Translations under genes and position numbers: made by a program
The notes under the pieces: model-generated
What the model was told of the DNA's origin: nothing
What the model saw: only the letters and a program-made list of their open reading frames with translations
Database searches by the model: none
Source of the DNA: Kribbella rubisoli
Lineage (GTDB): Bacteria; Actinomycetota; Actinomycetes; Propionibacteriales; Kribbellaceae
DNA: 64,000 bases
Assembly (NCBI RefSeq): GCF_004217145.1
Contig: NZ_SHKR01000011.1
Coordinates: forward strand, 868,001 to 932,000
Direction of reading: 5' to 3'
Shown: piece after piece, positions 37,893 to 46,596 of the stretch
Numbering within the stretch: position 1 is the first letter of the stretch
How the letters are laid out: each line of letters begins with the position of its first letter

Positions 37893-38591
37893 CTAGGGCA
37901 GGCGGGTCGCCAGGGATTCCAGGTGGGACTGCCAGACGGCGGAGTGGGAGTTGGGCAGCGGGTCGATGGCGGAGGCACCCCACGCGTGGATCGGCCGGAT
38001 GCCGTGCAGAGCGTTCACCAGCCACGCCTCGGTCGCGTTCTGCAGATCCTGCGGTGTGACGGCCCGCTCGGAGACCTCGACACCCTGAGCGGCGGCGATC
38101 CGGCGCAGAAGCTGTGCGGTCACCGAAGCGAGCAGCGGCCGGTCGGACTGCGGGAAGCAGAGGGTGTCGTCCTCCCACCACGCGACCGCCGAGTACGCCG
38201 CCTCGAGCACCGTCCCGTCGGCGTCGAGGAGCAGGATCTCGTCCGCGCGATCAGGCGCCGACTCCTTCAGCTTGCCGAGCAACTCCAGGTCCGGGCCTTT
38301 GACCCGCGGCGCGGTCCGCGGATCCGGACCTTCGTGTACGGCGACCCGCACCCGGCCGCCGATCGGCGGCGCCGGCCGCAGCTGGACGGCGAGCTCACCC
38401 GACGCCTGCAGCTCGTACCGCGGGAACCACCGACCGAACCCGGGCAACCGCCCGGCCTGCTCGTCCCAGAACCGCTCCGCGGCGACCCCCGCCGCGGCGC
38501 ACGACCGGACGAACCGTTCCCGGTGCAGCTCCAGTCCCCGGACCTTGCCATTGGCAACCAGGAACGAATCCGCCACCAGCAGACCACTCAT
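37893..38591 (-). CDS. pabC: Aminotransferase class IV, probable 4-amino-4-deoxychorismate lyase
   Basis: 232 residues from ATG 38591 (GGGGGAG upstream); GTG 38600 is possible. Fold-type IV PLP enzyme: ADSFLVANGKVRGLELHRERFVRSC at the N-terminus, VKGPDLELLGKLKESAPDRADEILLLDADGTVLEAAYSAVAWW in the centre (PLP lysine in GKLK or VKG), and a late SVTAQLLRRIA. It converts aminodeoxychorismate to p-aminobenzoate and pyruvate for folate synthesis. Location 12 bp after pabB supports the assignment. The TVLEA motif is degenerate relative to the usual VTE. Confidence 0.85.
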   Translation of the reverse strand: MSGLLVADSFLVANGKVRGLELHRERFVRSCAAAGVAAERFWDEQAGRLPGFGRWFPRYELQASGELAVQLRPAPPIGGRVRVAVHEGPDPRTAPRVKGPDLELLGKLKESAPDRADEILLLDADGTVLEAAYSAVAWWEDDTLCFPQSDRPLLASVTAQLLRRIAAAQGVEVSERAVTPQDLQNATEAWLVNALHGIRPIHAWGASAIDPLPNSHSAVWQSHLESLATRLP

Positions 38592-38603
38592 CTCCCCCAC
38601 CCT

Positions 38604-39962
38604 TCACCCGCGACCGGCCCGGCCGACGGCTGCCGTTGCTTTCAGCACCATTTCTTCGTACTCCGCGACCGCGTCGGAATCCAGCACGATCGCACCCCCT
38701 GCCCCGATCACAGTCTCGTCCGGAGTCAGCACCGCCGTCCGGATCACCACGCTCAGATCCGCCCGCCCGTCCAGGGACAGGTAGCCGAGCGCGCCGGAGT
38801 ACACCCCGCGTGCGCTCCACTCGAGCTCGTCGATGATCTCCATCGTGCGGATCTTCGGCGCACCCGTCATCGACCCCGGCGGGAAGCACGCCCGGACCGC
38901 GTCGACCGCGGTCAGCCCGTCCCGCAACCGGCCGCGGACCGTCGTCACCAACTGGTGCATCGTCCGGTAGCTCTCGACCTGCATCAGCTGCGGCACGGTC
39001 ACCGTCCCCGGCACGCTCACCCGGCCGAGGTCGTTGCGGATCAGGTCGACGATCATCAGGTTCTCGGCCCGGGTCTTGTCGTCCTCGGCCAGCGCCTTCG
39101 CCGCGAGCTGGTCCTGCGCGGGGTCGAGATCACGCGGCGCGGTCCCCTTGATCGGCCGGCACTCGGCCCAGCCGTCCGCGTCCACGGTCAGGAACCGCTC
39201 CGGCGAGGAGCTCGCCACCGCGAGATCGCCGTACCGGAGGAAGGCGGCGTACGGCGCCGGGTTCGCGGAGCGTTGCCAGCGGAAGAACTCGAACGGGTCC
39301 TGCACGGCCGGCAGCCGGACGCGGTTCGTCAGGTTGACCTCGTACGTCTGACCGGCCTCGAGCTCCTCCAGACAACACGCGATGCCGGCCAGGTACGTCG
39401 CCCGGTCCTGCTCGAGATGTGCCTCGAGGTCGAGCGTGGCGATCGCCGGGGTGTCGAGGCTGCCCATCCACCAATCGGTGGCGGCCTGCTCGGCCCGGTC
39501 CAGCCAGTCCTCTCCGGCACCGGGCTCGTCGACCGCGACGAGGTAGGTCCGGTGGTGATCGTGGTCGATGACGATGAACCGGTTCGCCCAGATCCAGAGC
39601 GCGTCCGGCGTCGGCGACTCGTGCGCGGCCCGGCCGCCGGTGAGTGCCTTCAGCTCGTACCCGAAGTACCCGACGTACCCGCCGCAGAACAGCCCGGCCA
39701 GCTCCGGCGGCGGCTCGGCGGCCCGCGCGGCCAGCAGGTCCTGAAGCTCGGCGAAGATGTCGCCGTCGGCAACATCCCGGACGATGACCTCAGCGCCGAG
39801 CGACGTACCGAGGACGGAGACCCGCCGCGGCGCGCGGTCGGTCAGGCTGCCGTCGAGCCAGAACGCGACCGGTTCGGCGGCCAGCAGCTCGCGGTAGACC
39901 GTCTCGCCGTCGAGCGCTCGATCGAGCGTCCGGACGGACCAGCGCAGCGCACTCACAAGCAC
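38604..39962 (-). CDS. pabB: Aminodeoxychorismate synthase component I
   Basis: 452 residues from GTG 39962 (a GTG two codons later is also possible). Chorismate-utilising enzyme: FCGGYVGYFGYELK in the N-terminal domain; YEVNLTNRVRLP, the catalytic PIKGTAPRD, LIVDLIRNDLGRV, VRGRLRDG, PPGSMTGAPKIRTMEIIDELE and IRTAVL in the C-terminal domain. It aminates chorismate to 4-amino-4-deoxychorismate in the p-aminobenzoate/folate pathway. The glutaminase subunit PabA is not in the window. pabC follows immediately. Confidence 0.94.
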   Translation of the reverse strand: MLVSALRWSVRTLDRALDGETVYRELLAAEPVAFWLDGSLTDRAPRRVSVLGTSLGAEVIVRDVADGDIFAELQDLLAARAAEPPPELAGLFCGGYVGYFGYELKALTGGRAAHESPTPDALWIWANRFIVIDHDHHRTYLVAVDEPGAGEDWLDRAEQAATDWWMGSLDTPAIATLDLEAHLEQDRATYLAGIACCLEELEAGQTYEVNLTNRVRLPAVQDPFEFFRWQRSANPAPYAAFLRYGDLAVASSSPERFLTVDADGWAECRPIKGTAPRDLDPAQDQLAAKALAEDDKTRAENLMIVDLIRNDLGRVSVPGTVTVPQLMQVESYRTMHQLVTTVRGRLRDGLTAVDAVRACFPPGSMTGAPKIRTMEIIDELEWSARGVYSGALGYLSLDGRADLSVVIRTAVLTPDETVIGAGGAIVLDSDAVAEYEEMVLKATAAVGRAGRG

Positions 39963-39999
39963 ACCGTACCGACCGCGGGCCTCAAGCGGACCTCAGCGC

Positions 40000-40779
40000 T
40001 CAGGAGATGGTCAAAGCGACCTTCGTGCGCATCGCGGTGATGCGGCGGATCGGGATCGCGACCTCGAGGCCGTCCTTCGATTCGGCGCGATCCGCGAGCC
40101 ATCCGGCGGCGGTGTCGCGGCGGACGTCCGGCGTACCCGGGAGGTAGAGCGCGTTGACGAGTCGCATCGCGTCGTCGCGGCTGCGGATCATGTACACGTA
40201 CCGCTCGCGCTGGCTCTCCATCACGTCGAACCCGGCGTGATGGAGCTGGTCCTTCAACTCGGTGATCTCGCCGCCGGCCGGGAACTGCGGCGTCGACCGC
40301 AACCGCGTGGTCAGACCGCTCAGCGTGCGGATGTCCCCGCGCCGCAGCGGCCGTACGGCGGGCACGATGGCCGCCAGGACGCCGCCCCGCCGCAGTACCC
40401 GGGCCGCCTCCGCGAGTACGTCGGGAAGCGGCTGGAGGACCATCAGGCCCATCGAGCAGGTGACGACGTCGAAGACCTCGTTCGCGAACGGCAGGTGCAG
40501 CGCGTCGGCCTGGATCTTCGGACCGGGCGCGCCGGCGAGCTGGGCCGGGTTGTTGTCGACACCGACCACCCAGCGCCCGTACAGCTCACGCGCCACCGGC
40601 CCGTTGCCGCAGGCCAGGTCGAGCACCCGCCGGGCCTCGCCCGACACGGCACGGACCAGCCACCGGTACGGCGTGTGGTCGCCGGCCACTGCCCGTGACA
40701 ACAGCGCTTCCGTGCTGCCGGGGGTGGCGGTATGAAACTCCCGCAGGTACTGCGGCCAATCAACAGGGTTCTCAGACAT
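40000..40779 (-). CDS. Class I SAM-dependent methyltransferase
   Basis: 259 residues. The Rossmann-like core has VLDLACGNGPVARELYG (motif I, about residues 52-68), VGVDNNPAQL, IQADALHLPFANEVFDVVTCSMGLMVLQPLPDVLAEAARVLRRGGVLAAIVP. This is the UbiE/Methyltransf_11 pattern for small-molecule methylation; the substrate cannot be inferred. The C-terminal 100 residues are poorly conserved. It stands between pabB and ideR on the same strand and is separated from ideR by a terminator. Confidence 0.86.
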   Translation of the reverse strand: MSENPVDWPQYLREFHTATPGSTEALLSRAVAGDHTPYRWLVRAVSGEARRVLDLACGNGPVARELYGRWVVGVDNNPAQLAGAPGPKIQADALHLPFANEVFDVVTCSMGLMVLQPLPDVLAEAARVLRRGGVLAAIVPAVRPLRRGDIRTLSGLTTRLRSTPQFPAGGEITELKDQLHHAGFDVMESQRERYVYMIRSRDDAMRLVNALYLPGTPDVRRDTAAGWLADRAESKDGLEVAIPIRRITAMRTKVALTIS

Positions 40780-40805
40780 CGCGGACCGACGCTACCGGCT
40801 GACGA

Positions 40806-40826
40806 CCCGGCGTACTTCGCCGGGTG
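40806..40826 (-). terminator. Hairpin terminator after ideR
   Basis: ACCCGGCG (40806-40813) and CGCCGGGT (40819-40826) form a perfect 8-bp stem with a 5-nt loop, 24 nt past the ideR stop on the minus strand. No U-run follows, as is common in actinomycetes. A GCGTTAACGC palindrome sits just before it. Confidence 0.5.
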
Positions 40827-40849
40827 CTCAGCGTTAACGCAGAGTTGAC

Positions 40850-41554
40850 CTACACCCGGCTCACGAAGATGTGGCCGGCGGTTTCGTCGCTGATCACGCC
40901 GCCGGCTTCGCGGCTGCCGACCAGTACGCCGTCGGCGTCCATCGTCGAGTCGACCTCGCGACCGGGCAGCGCGCCGGCCTTGCGCAGTACGGCCATCGCG
41001 CCGTCGTCGGTCTGCACCGGCTCGGCGATCCGGCGGACGAGCACCCGCACGCTCTCGCCGGTGGACTGGTCGAGGACCTGGTCGAGCGGCTCGACACCGA
41101 TCCGGAAGTCCTCGATGTCGCTCGCGATACCGCTGGTCTGCAGCTCCTCCAGACCCGGGATCGGGTTGCCGTACGGCGACTCGGTCGGGTTGTCGAGGAT
41201 CTTCAGCAGCCGCAGCTCGACCGCGTCGCTCATCACGTGCTCCCAGCGGCAGGCCTCGGCGTGCACGTCCTCCCACTCGAGCCCGATCACATCGACCAGC
41301 AGACGCTCCGCGAGGCGGTGCTTGCGCATCACCCGGACGGCCTGCTTGCGGCCGACGTCGGTGAGCTCCAGATGGCGGTCGCCCTCCACCTTGATCAGAC
41401 CGTCGCGCTCCATCCGCGCAACCGTCTGACTGACCGTCGGACCGGACTGGTGCAGGCGTTCGGCAATCCGTGCCCGGAGAGGGAGGATGCCCTCTTCTTC
41501 CAGCTCGTAGACGGTCCGCAGGTACATCTCGGTGGTATCGATCAGCTCGCTCAC
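40850..41554 (-). CDS. ideR: Iron-dependent repressor IdeR/DtxR
   Basis: 234 residues. GTG 41554 is chosen because all DtxR metal ligands then fall at their reference numbers: Met10, Cys102, Glu105 and His106 (site 2), and His79, Glu83 and His98 (site 1). The winged helix is RIAERLHQSGPTVSQTVARMERDGL. The C-terminal third is the SH3-like FeoA domain. Fe(II)-bound IdeR represses siderophore and iron-uptake genes at TTAGGTTAGGCTAACCTAA boxes; one such box is seen at 14153-14171 in this window. It is monocistronic. Confidence 0.96.
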   Translation of the reverse strand: MSELIDTTEMYLRTVYELEEEGILPLRARIAERLHQSGPTVSQTVARMERDGLIKVEGDRHLELTDVGRKQAVRVMRKHRLAERLLVDVIGLEWEDVHAEACRWEHVMSDAVELRLLKILDNPTESPYGNPIPGLEELQTSGIASDIEDFRIGVEPLDQVLDQSTGESVRVLVRRIAEPVQTDDGAMAVLRKAGALPGREVDSTMDADGVLVGSREAGGVISDETAGHIFVSRV

Positions 41555-41612
41555 GACAACCATTCTCACCTATTGAGGCAACCCTTACCGAATCGCTGCT
41601 GGGTACCGGCGG

Positions 41613-42923
41613 ATGATGAGCACGATGACAGCGGTGATGTGGTTCCGCCGGGACCTTCGGCTGGCGGACAATCCGGCCCTGCTCGACGCCGTCGCGGCGG
41701 GTGACGGCCGGGTTCTCGGCGTGTTCGTGGTGGATCCGTTGCTCTGGGAGCGTTCGGGCGATCCGCGCCGGGACTACCTCGCGTCGTCTCTGCGCAGTCT
41801 CTCCGAGTCGATGGGCGGACGGCTCGTCGTACGGCGGGGTGATCCGGCGACCGTCGTACCGGCTGTCGCGGACGAGATCGGGGCGGCGAGTGTGCATGTC
41901 AGCGCGGACTACGGGCCCTACGGACAGCAGCGCGATCAAGAAGTTGAAGCCTCATTGAAGTGTCCGCTGATGCGGACGGGATCGCCGTACGCCGTGGCGC
42001 CGGGTCGGGTGCTGAATCAGCAAGGGCGCTCGTACCAGGTGTTCACGCCGTACTTCAACGCATGGCTGGCACACGGCTGGCGCCAGCCGGTTGAGGCGCC
42101 GGCCGACGTGACGTGGGTGAAAGCCGCCAGCGAGGAACTGCTGTCGGCCGAGGGAGCGGGTGAGCAGGCGGCGCTCAAGCACTGGCAGGCGTACCTCGAT
42201 GACGTTGCGGCGTACGACGACGAGCGGGACCGGCCCGACCTGGACAGCACGTCGCGGATGTCGATCCCGTTGAAGTACGGCGAGATCCACCCGCGGACGA
42301 TGCTCGTCGATCTCGCGCGCAATCGCAGCGCCGGCGCGGAGGCGTACCGGCGTGAGCTGGGGTGGCGCGAGTTCTGCGCGGACCTCCTCGCACGCCACCC
42401 GCACGCCGCATGGAAGCCGCTGCGCTCGGAGTTCGACAAGATGCAGTACGACGAACCGGGCGAGCTGTTCGACGCGTGGTGCGCGGGCCGGACCGGGTTC
42501 CCGATCGTGGATGCCGGGATGCGGCAGCTGGCCGAGACCGGCTTCATGCACAACCGGGTGCGGATGGTCGTCGCGTCGTTCCTGGTCAAGGACCTCCACG
42601 TGCATTGGCGGTTCGGCGCCCGCTGGTTCATGCGGTCGTTGCGCGACGGCGATCTCGCGTCGAACTCGCTCAACTGGCAGTGGGTGGCCGGCTGCGGCGC
42701 CGACGCGGCGCCGTACTTCCGGATCTTCAACCCGGTCAGCCAGGGCCAGAAGTTCGACCCCGACGGCGAGTACGTCCGGCGCTGGATCCCCGAGCTGCGG
42801 CACCTCGACGGCAAGACGGCGCACGAGCCCTGGCGGTACGGCGCCGGCGCCTACCCGGCCCAGGTCGTCGACCATGGCGAGGCCCGCGCCGAGGCCCTCC
42901 GCCGGTACGCCGCGATCCGCTGA
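41613..42923 (+). CDS. phr: Deoxyribodipyrimidine photolyase (class I CPD)
   Basis: 436 residues; ATG 41625 is an equally plausible start (MTAVMWFRRDLRLADNPAL). The N-terminal alpha/beta domain binds the antenna chromophore. The FAD-binding helical domain has LGWREFCADLLARHPHAAW, GRTGFPIVDAGMRQLAETGFMHNRVRMVVASFLVKDLHVHWRFGARWFMRSLRDGDLASNSLNWQWVAGCGADAAPYFRIFNPVSQGQKFDP. It uses blue light to split cyclobutane pyrimidine dimers. The tail GAGAYPAQVVDHGEARAEAL is family-typical. It is divergent from ideR and monocistronic. Confidence 0.94.
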   Translation: MMSTMTAVMWFRRDLRLADNPALLDAVAAGDGRVLGVFVVDPLLWERSGDPRRDYLASSLRSLSESMGGRLVVRRGDPATVVPAVADEIGAASVHVSADYGPYGQQRDQEVEASLKCPLMRTGSPYAVAPGRVLNQQGRSYQVFTPYFNAWLAHGWRQPVEAPADVTWVKAASEELLSAEGAGEQAALKHWQAYLDDVAAYDDERDRPDLDSTSRMSIPLKYGEIHPRTMLVDLARNRSAGAEAYRRELGWREFCADLLARHPHAAWKPLRSEFDKMQYDEPGELFDAWCAGRTGFPIVDAGMRQLAETGFMHNRVRMVVASFLVKDLHVHWRFGARWFMRSLRDGDLASNSLNWQWVAGCGADAAPYFRIFNPVSQGQKFDPDGEYVRRWIPELRHLDGKTAHEPWRYGAGAYPAQVVDHGEARAEALRRYAAIR

Positions 42924-42936
42924 TCGCTCCCCGCCC

Positions 42937-42980
42937 TTGACGAGCGTTTGCGTCATACCCCTATAGTGCTAGTTACCTAG
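42937..42980 (+). promoter_or_regulatory. Promoter and CTAG-dyad of the second YtrA-type module
   Basis: TTGACG (42937-42942) and TATAGT (42962-42967) are separated by 19 bp. Just downstream, CTAGTTACCTAG (42969-42980) is a dyad in the early transcribed region, 17 bp upstream of the GntR ATG. It is the likely autoregulatory operator; the long spacer suggests a regulated promoter. Confidence 0.55.
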
Positions 42981-42996
42981 ATGAATGGGGTTATGG

Positions 42997-43389
42997 ATGA
43001 TCGAGTTCCATCTGGACGGCCGGTCGGGGGTCTCGCCGTACCAGCAGATCGTTCAGCAGGTCCGGAACGCGTTGCGGCTCGGACTGCTGCTGGAGGGTGA
43101 CCAGCTGCCGACCGTGAAGGACGTCGTGGCGGCGCTGGCCATCAACCCGAACACCGTGCTCAAGGCGTACCGCGAACTCGAACACGAGGGCCTGGTCCAG
43201 GCCCGGCCGGGCCGCGGCACGTTCGTCACCCGCACCCTCACCGACAACACGCTCGCCGCGCACGGTCCGCTCCGCCAGGACCTCCGCCGCTGGCTCGCCA
43301 AGGCCCGCAAGGCCGGCCTCGACGACGAGAGCATCGAGGCGTTGTTCCTGACAACCTTTCGGTCCGCCGCTCAGGAGGACATAGCGTGA
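42997..43389 (+). CDS. GntR family regulator, YtrA subfamily
   Basis: 130 residues from ATG 42997 (MIEFHLDGRSGVSPYQQIVQQVRNALRLGLLLEGDQLPTVKDVVAALAINPNTVLKAYRELEHEGLVQARPGRGTFV). It has a full winged helix and a short C-terminal helical tail, lacking a ligand domain. The start is set by ATGGGG 8-13 nt upstream. The GTGA overlap (43386-43389) couples it to the ATPase gene. It regulates its own ABC-2 operon, probably on cell-envelope stress (family inference). Confidence 0.9.
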   Translation: MIEFHLDGRSGVSPYQQIVQQVRNALRLGLLLEGDQLPTVKDVVAALAINPNTVLKAYRELEHEGLVQARPGRGTFVTRTLTDNTLAAHGPLRQDLRRWLAKARKAGLDDESIEALFLTTFRSAAQEDIA

Positions 43390-44264
43390 ACACAGTTCTG
43401 CAGGCCCACGGGCTGGGGAAGAAGTATGGCCGGCGCTGGGCGCTGACCGATTGTGATTTGGTGGTTCCGGCTGGGCATGTGGTGGGGCTGGTCGGGCCTA
43501 ACGGGGCCGGTAAGAGCACGTTGCTGAATCTGGCCGTGGGAATGCTGACGCCCAGTGCGGGGACCGTTGAGGTGCTGGGGGCTCCGGCCGGAGCGCAGCA
43601 GGCGAAGGTCGGGTACGTCGCTCAGGACACACCGACGTACGCACGGTTGAGTATCGAGGACCACCTGCGGCTCGGGCGACGGCTGAATCCGGCGTGGGAC
43701 GAATCCCTTGCACAGCAGCGGGTCCAGCACCTGAAGCTGGATCCGAAGCAGCGGGCGGGCAAGCTGTCCGGTGGTCAGCGGGCGCAGCTCGCGCTCACGC
43801 TCGGTCTGGCGAAGCGACCCGAGCTGCTGGTCCTCGACGAACCCGTCGCGGCGCTCGATCCGCTGGCCCGGCGCGAGTTCCTGCAGGACCTGATGGAGGC
43901 GGTCGCGGAGCAGGAGCTCAGCGTCGTACTGTCCTCGCATCTGGTCTCCGATGTCGAGCGTGCCTGCGACTACGTGATCGTGCTCGTCGACTCGCGGGTG
44001 CAGGTCAGCGGCGAGATCGACACCCTGCTGGCAACGCACTACCGGTTGACCGGTCCGCGCCGCGATCCGAAGGACCTGCCGCGGGACCAGTTCGTCGTGA
44101 CCGCCAGCCACACCGACCGGCAGTCGACGTACCTGATCCGGACCGAGCAGCCGATTCACGATCCGGCCTGGACGGTCACCCAACTCACGCTCGAGGACCT
44201 GGTGCTGGCCTACATGGGCCGCGACGTCCAGCCGGAGCGCCCAGTTCTGGAGGTGCAGCGATGA
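43386..44264 (+). CDS. ABC transporter ATP-binding protein
   Basis: 292 residues from GTG 43386. Walker A GPNGAGKST (about 38-46), Q-loop GYVAQDTPTYARLS, canonical signature LSGGQ, Walker B LLVLDEPVAALDP and switch His in VLSSHLVSDVERACD. The C-terminal 70 residues are an extension typical of drug-exporter ATPases. Overlaps GTGA with the GntR gene and ATGA with the permease gene, so the three are one translation-coupled unit. Confidence 0.93.
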   Translation: MNTVLQAHGLGKKYGRRWALTDCDLVVPAGHVVGLVGPNGAGKSTLLNLAVGMLTPSAGTVEVLGAPAGAQQAKVGYVAQDTPTYARLSIEDHLRLGRRLNPAWDESLAQQRVQHLKLDPKQRAGKLSGGQRAQLALTLGLAKRPELLVLDEPVAALDPLARREFLQDLMEAVAEQELSVVLSSHLVSDVERACDYVIVLVDSRVQVSGEIDTLLATHYRLTGPRRDPKDLPRDQFVVTASHTDRQSTYLIRTEQPIHDPAWTVTQLTLEDLVLAYMGRDVQPERPVLEVQR

Positions 44265-45310
44265 TCTGGTTGACCTGGCGACAGTTCCGCGTGCAGTTCC
44301 TGGTCGTCGCGACGGTGATCGTCGCGGCCGGCATCACCCTCGCCATCACCGGCCCGGGCCTCGCCGACGACTACCGGCGACTGGCCGGCTCGTTCATCGA
44401 GAGCCTCGGCTTCCAGCGCTTCAATCCCTTCCTGTACATCGCCGGGCAGGCCCTCCTGTACGTCACGCCGCCGGTGATCGGGGCGTTCTGGGGCGCACCG
44501 CTGGTCGCGCGCGAGTTGGAGACCGGCACCCACCGGCTGGTGTGGAGTCAGAGCATCGGCCGCCGCCGCTGGCTCGCGACCAAGCTCGGGGTGACCGGTG
44601 GCGCAGCGATCGCGATCACCGGGCTATTGAGCCTCGCGGTGACCTGGTGGGCCGACCCGATCGACAAGGCGATCAACGCCGGACAGGACTCGAACACCTA
44701 CCTGCCCCGGATGTTCCCGCCGGTCTTCGCCGCCCGCGGCCTGGTCCCGATCGGGTACGCCGCGTTCGCGTTCGCCCTCGGCGTCGCGCTGGGCCTCGTG
44801 ATCCGTCGTACCGTCGTGTCTCTCGCGGTCACGCTGGCAGCCGTGATCCTGATACAGATCATCACGCCGTCGCTGATCCGGCCGCATCTGCTGGCGCCGA
44901 CGGACAAGTACATCGTCGCGAACGCGGAGAACGTGCGGGGCTTCGGGCTCACCGGGGACGGGCCGAATCCGACGGTGAAGGAGCTGGAGGTCGCAACCGG
45001 AGCGGTCGGTGCCTACAAGCTGTCCGACGACACCGTGGACAAGTCGGGCAAGGCTTTGAGCACGCTGCCCGACTGGGTCATCAAGTGCGCGCCGGCTCCG
45101 CCGCCCGGCCTGGCACAGGAGCCGAACAGCGACGCCGACCGGACCGCCTGCTTCCAGCGGCTCGCCGATGAGGGGTACCGGCAACATGTCCGGTACTACA
45201 CCGCGGACAAGTTCTGGGACCTGCAGTGGCGGGAATTCGGGTTGTTCCTGCTGGTGGCGTTCGCGCTGGGCGGGTTCAGTTTCTGGCGGATCCGGCGCGA
45301 CCTGTCCTGA
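44261..45310 (+). CDS. ABC transporter permease (ABC-2 type)
   Basis: 349 residues from ATG 44261, overlapping the ATPase stop. Helices lie at about 15-33, 62-85, 108-130, 160-180, 185-205 and 322-342. A large extracytoplasmic loop (205-320) holds three cysteines (IKCAPAPPPG, RTACFQRL). MIWLTWRQFRVQ is the usual N-terminal start of such exporters. Its 3' end overlaps the convergent amino-acid permease gene by 35 bp. The substrate is unknown. Confidence 0.87.
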   Translation: MIWLTWRQFRVQFLVVATVIVAAGITLAITGPGLADDYRRLAGSFIESLGFQRFNPFLYIAGQALLYVTPPVIGAFWGAPLVARELETGTHRLVWSQSIGRRRWLATKLGVTGGAAIAITGLLSLAVTWWADPIDKAINAGQDSNTYLPRMFPPVFAARGLVPIGYAAFAFALGVALGLVIRRTVVSLAVTLAAVILIQIITPSLIRPHLLAPTDKYIVANAENVRGFGLTGDGPNPTVKELEVATGAVGAYKLSDDTVDKSGKALSTLPDWVIKCAPAPPPGLAQEPNSDADRTACFQRLADEGYRQHVRYYTADKFWDLQWREFGLFLLVAFALGGFSFWRIRRDLS

Positions 45311-46595
45311 ACCGTCGTACGAGAAGGGCTGCCGCGAGGAGCGCGGCAGCCACGACCGCGGACGTCCACGGAAGAGTCACCGCGAGTACGACGCAGCCGG
45401 TCAGGCCGATCACGTTGACGGCGCGGGGCCAGCGACGCTGGTCGGCCGGCTGGGTGAAGGCGGACGCGTTCGCAATCGCGTAGTACAGCAGAACGCCGAA
45501 CGACGAGAAGCCGATCACGCCGCGCAGATCGGTGGTGAGCACCAGTACACCGACGACCGCGGCGAGCGCGAGCTCGGCGTGGTGCGGCACCTGGTAGCGG
45601 GGATGTACGGCGGCCAGCCAGGTCGGGAGGTCCTGGTTGCGGGCCATGGCGAGCGTGGTGCGGCCGATGCCGGCGATCAAGGCCAGCAGGGCGCCGAGGC
45701 TGGCGAGCGCGGCGCCGATCCGGACGATCGGTGTCGCCCAGGCCGCACCGACCCCGTCGACCGCGGACGCGAGGGGCGCCGTGGTCGACGCGGGGTCGCC
45801 GGTCCGTAACAAGGCAAGGGCAACGAGCAGATAGATGCCGATAGCAATGACAACGGCCACGGTGATTGCTCGCGGAATCGTTCTGGCCGGTTCGCGGACC
45901 TCCTCACCCATGGTCGCGATCCGCGCATACCCGGCGAACGCGAAGAACAGCAGCCCGGCCGATTGCAGAACGCCGTACACCGAGGTGCTGGCTGACGTGT
46001 GATGTTGCGGCTCACCTGCGAAGAGCACGACGAGCACCACAGCGAGCACAATGAGCGTGCAGGTGACGAGAATCCGCGTGAGGCGTGCCGTCCTGGTCAC
46101 TCCCCGGTAGTTGACGGCAGCCAGAGCGATGACGGCCGCCAACGCGATCAACCGCCGCAACCAGCCGACATCTGTCGCGTACGTCGCGAACGTCAGCGCC
46201 ATCGCGGCACACGACGCCGTCTTCCCGATGACGAAGCACCAGCCGGCGGCGAAGCCCCACCACTCCCCCAGGCGTTCGCGGCCGTAGATGTAGGTGCCGC
46301 CCGAGACCGGGTACACCGCCGCGAGCTGCGCCGACGAGGCTGCGTTGCAGTAGGCAACAACAGCCGCGATCGCCAGGCCGAGGAGTAACCACGAGCCGGC
46401 CGCCTGCGCGGCCGGCGACCAGACAGCGAAGACACCGGCGCCAACCATCGACCCCAGCCCGATGACCACCGCATCCCCGACCCCCAACCGCCGCGCCAGC
46501 CCAGCCTGGGGCGCGTCGGCGCTGGACCCGCCGGCGGCGGAGCGGCGCGGCCCTGGTTGTGCCGCGCCTGGCGGCCCGGGGTCAGGCACGGTCAT
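45276..46595 (-). CDS. APC family amino-acid permease
   Basis: 439 residues from ATG 46595, 1 bp after the HIT-gene stop. Twelve helices; APC signature VGDAVVIGLGSMVGAGVFAVWSPAAQAAG (helix 1, Gly-rich break that binds substrate), YPVSGGTYIYGRERLGEWWGFAAGWCFVIGK, and FFAFAGYARIATMGEEVREPARTIPRAI (helix 6 and the following loop). It imports an amino acid or amine with protons. The N-terminal 45 residues are Pro/Gly-rich and cytoplasmic. It is coupled to the HIT-like gene and the TetR gene upstream. Confidence 0.92.
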   Translation of the reverse strand: MTVPDPGPPGAAQPGPRRSAAGGSSADAPQAGLARRLGVGDAVVIGLGSMVGAGVFAVWSPAAQAAGSWLLLGLAIAAVVAYCNAASSAQLAAVYPVSGGTYIYGRERLGEWWGFAAGWCFVIGKTASCAAMALTFATYATDVGWLRRLIALAAVIALAAVNYRGVTRTARLTRILVTCTLIVLAVVLVVLFAGEPQHHTSASTSVYGVLQSAGLLFFAFAGYARIATMGEEVREPARTIPRAITVAVVIAIGIYLLVALALLRTGDPASTTAPLASAVDGVGAAWATPIVRIGAALASLGALLALIAGIGRTTLAMARNQDLPTWLAAVHPRYQVPHHAELALAAVVGVLVLTTDLRGVIGFSSFGVLLYYAIANASAFTQPADQRRWPRAVNVIGLTGCVVLAVTLPWTSAVVAAALLAAALLVRRFRTGRAGSARN

Positions 46596-46596
46596 G

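Noticed and set aside
37791..40040. 749-codon open frame on the plus strand
   Set aside because: It is antisense to pabB and pabC, both of which have clear motifs. The long frame is a by-product of high GC, and its translation is rich in Arg/Pro with no domain.
41555..41612. IdeR box upstream of ideR (TTGAGGCAACCCTTACC region)
   Set aside because: Symmetry and match to TTAGGTTAGGCTAACCTAA are too poor to claim autoregulation.
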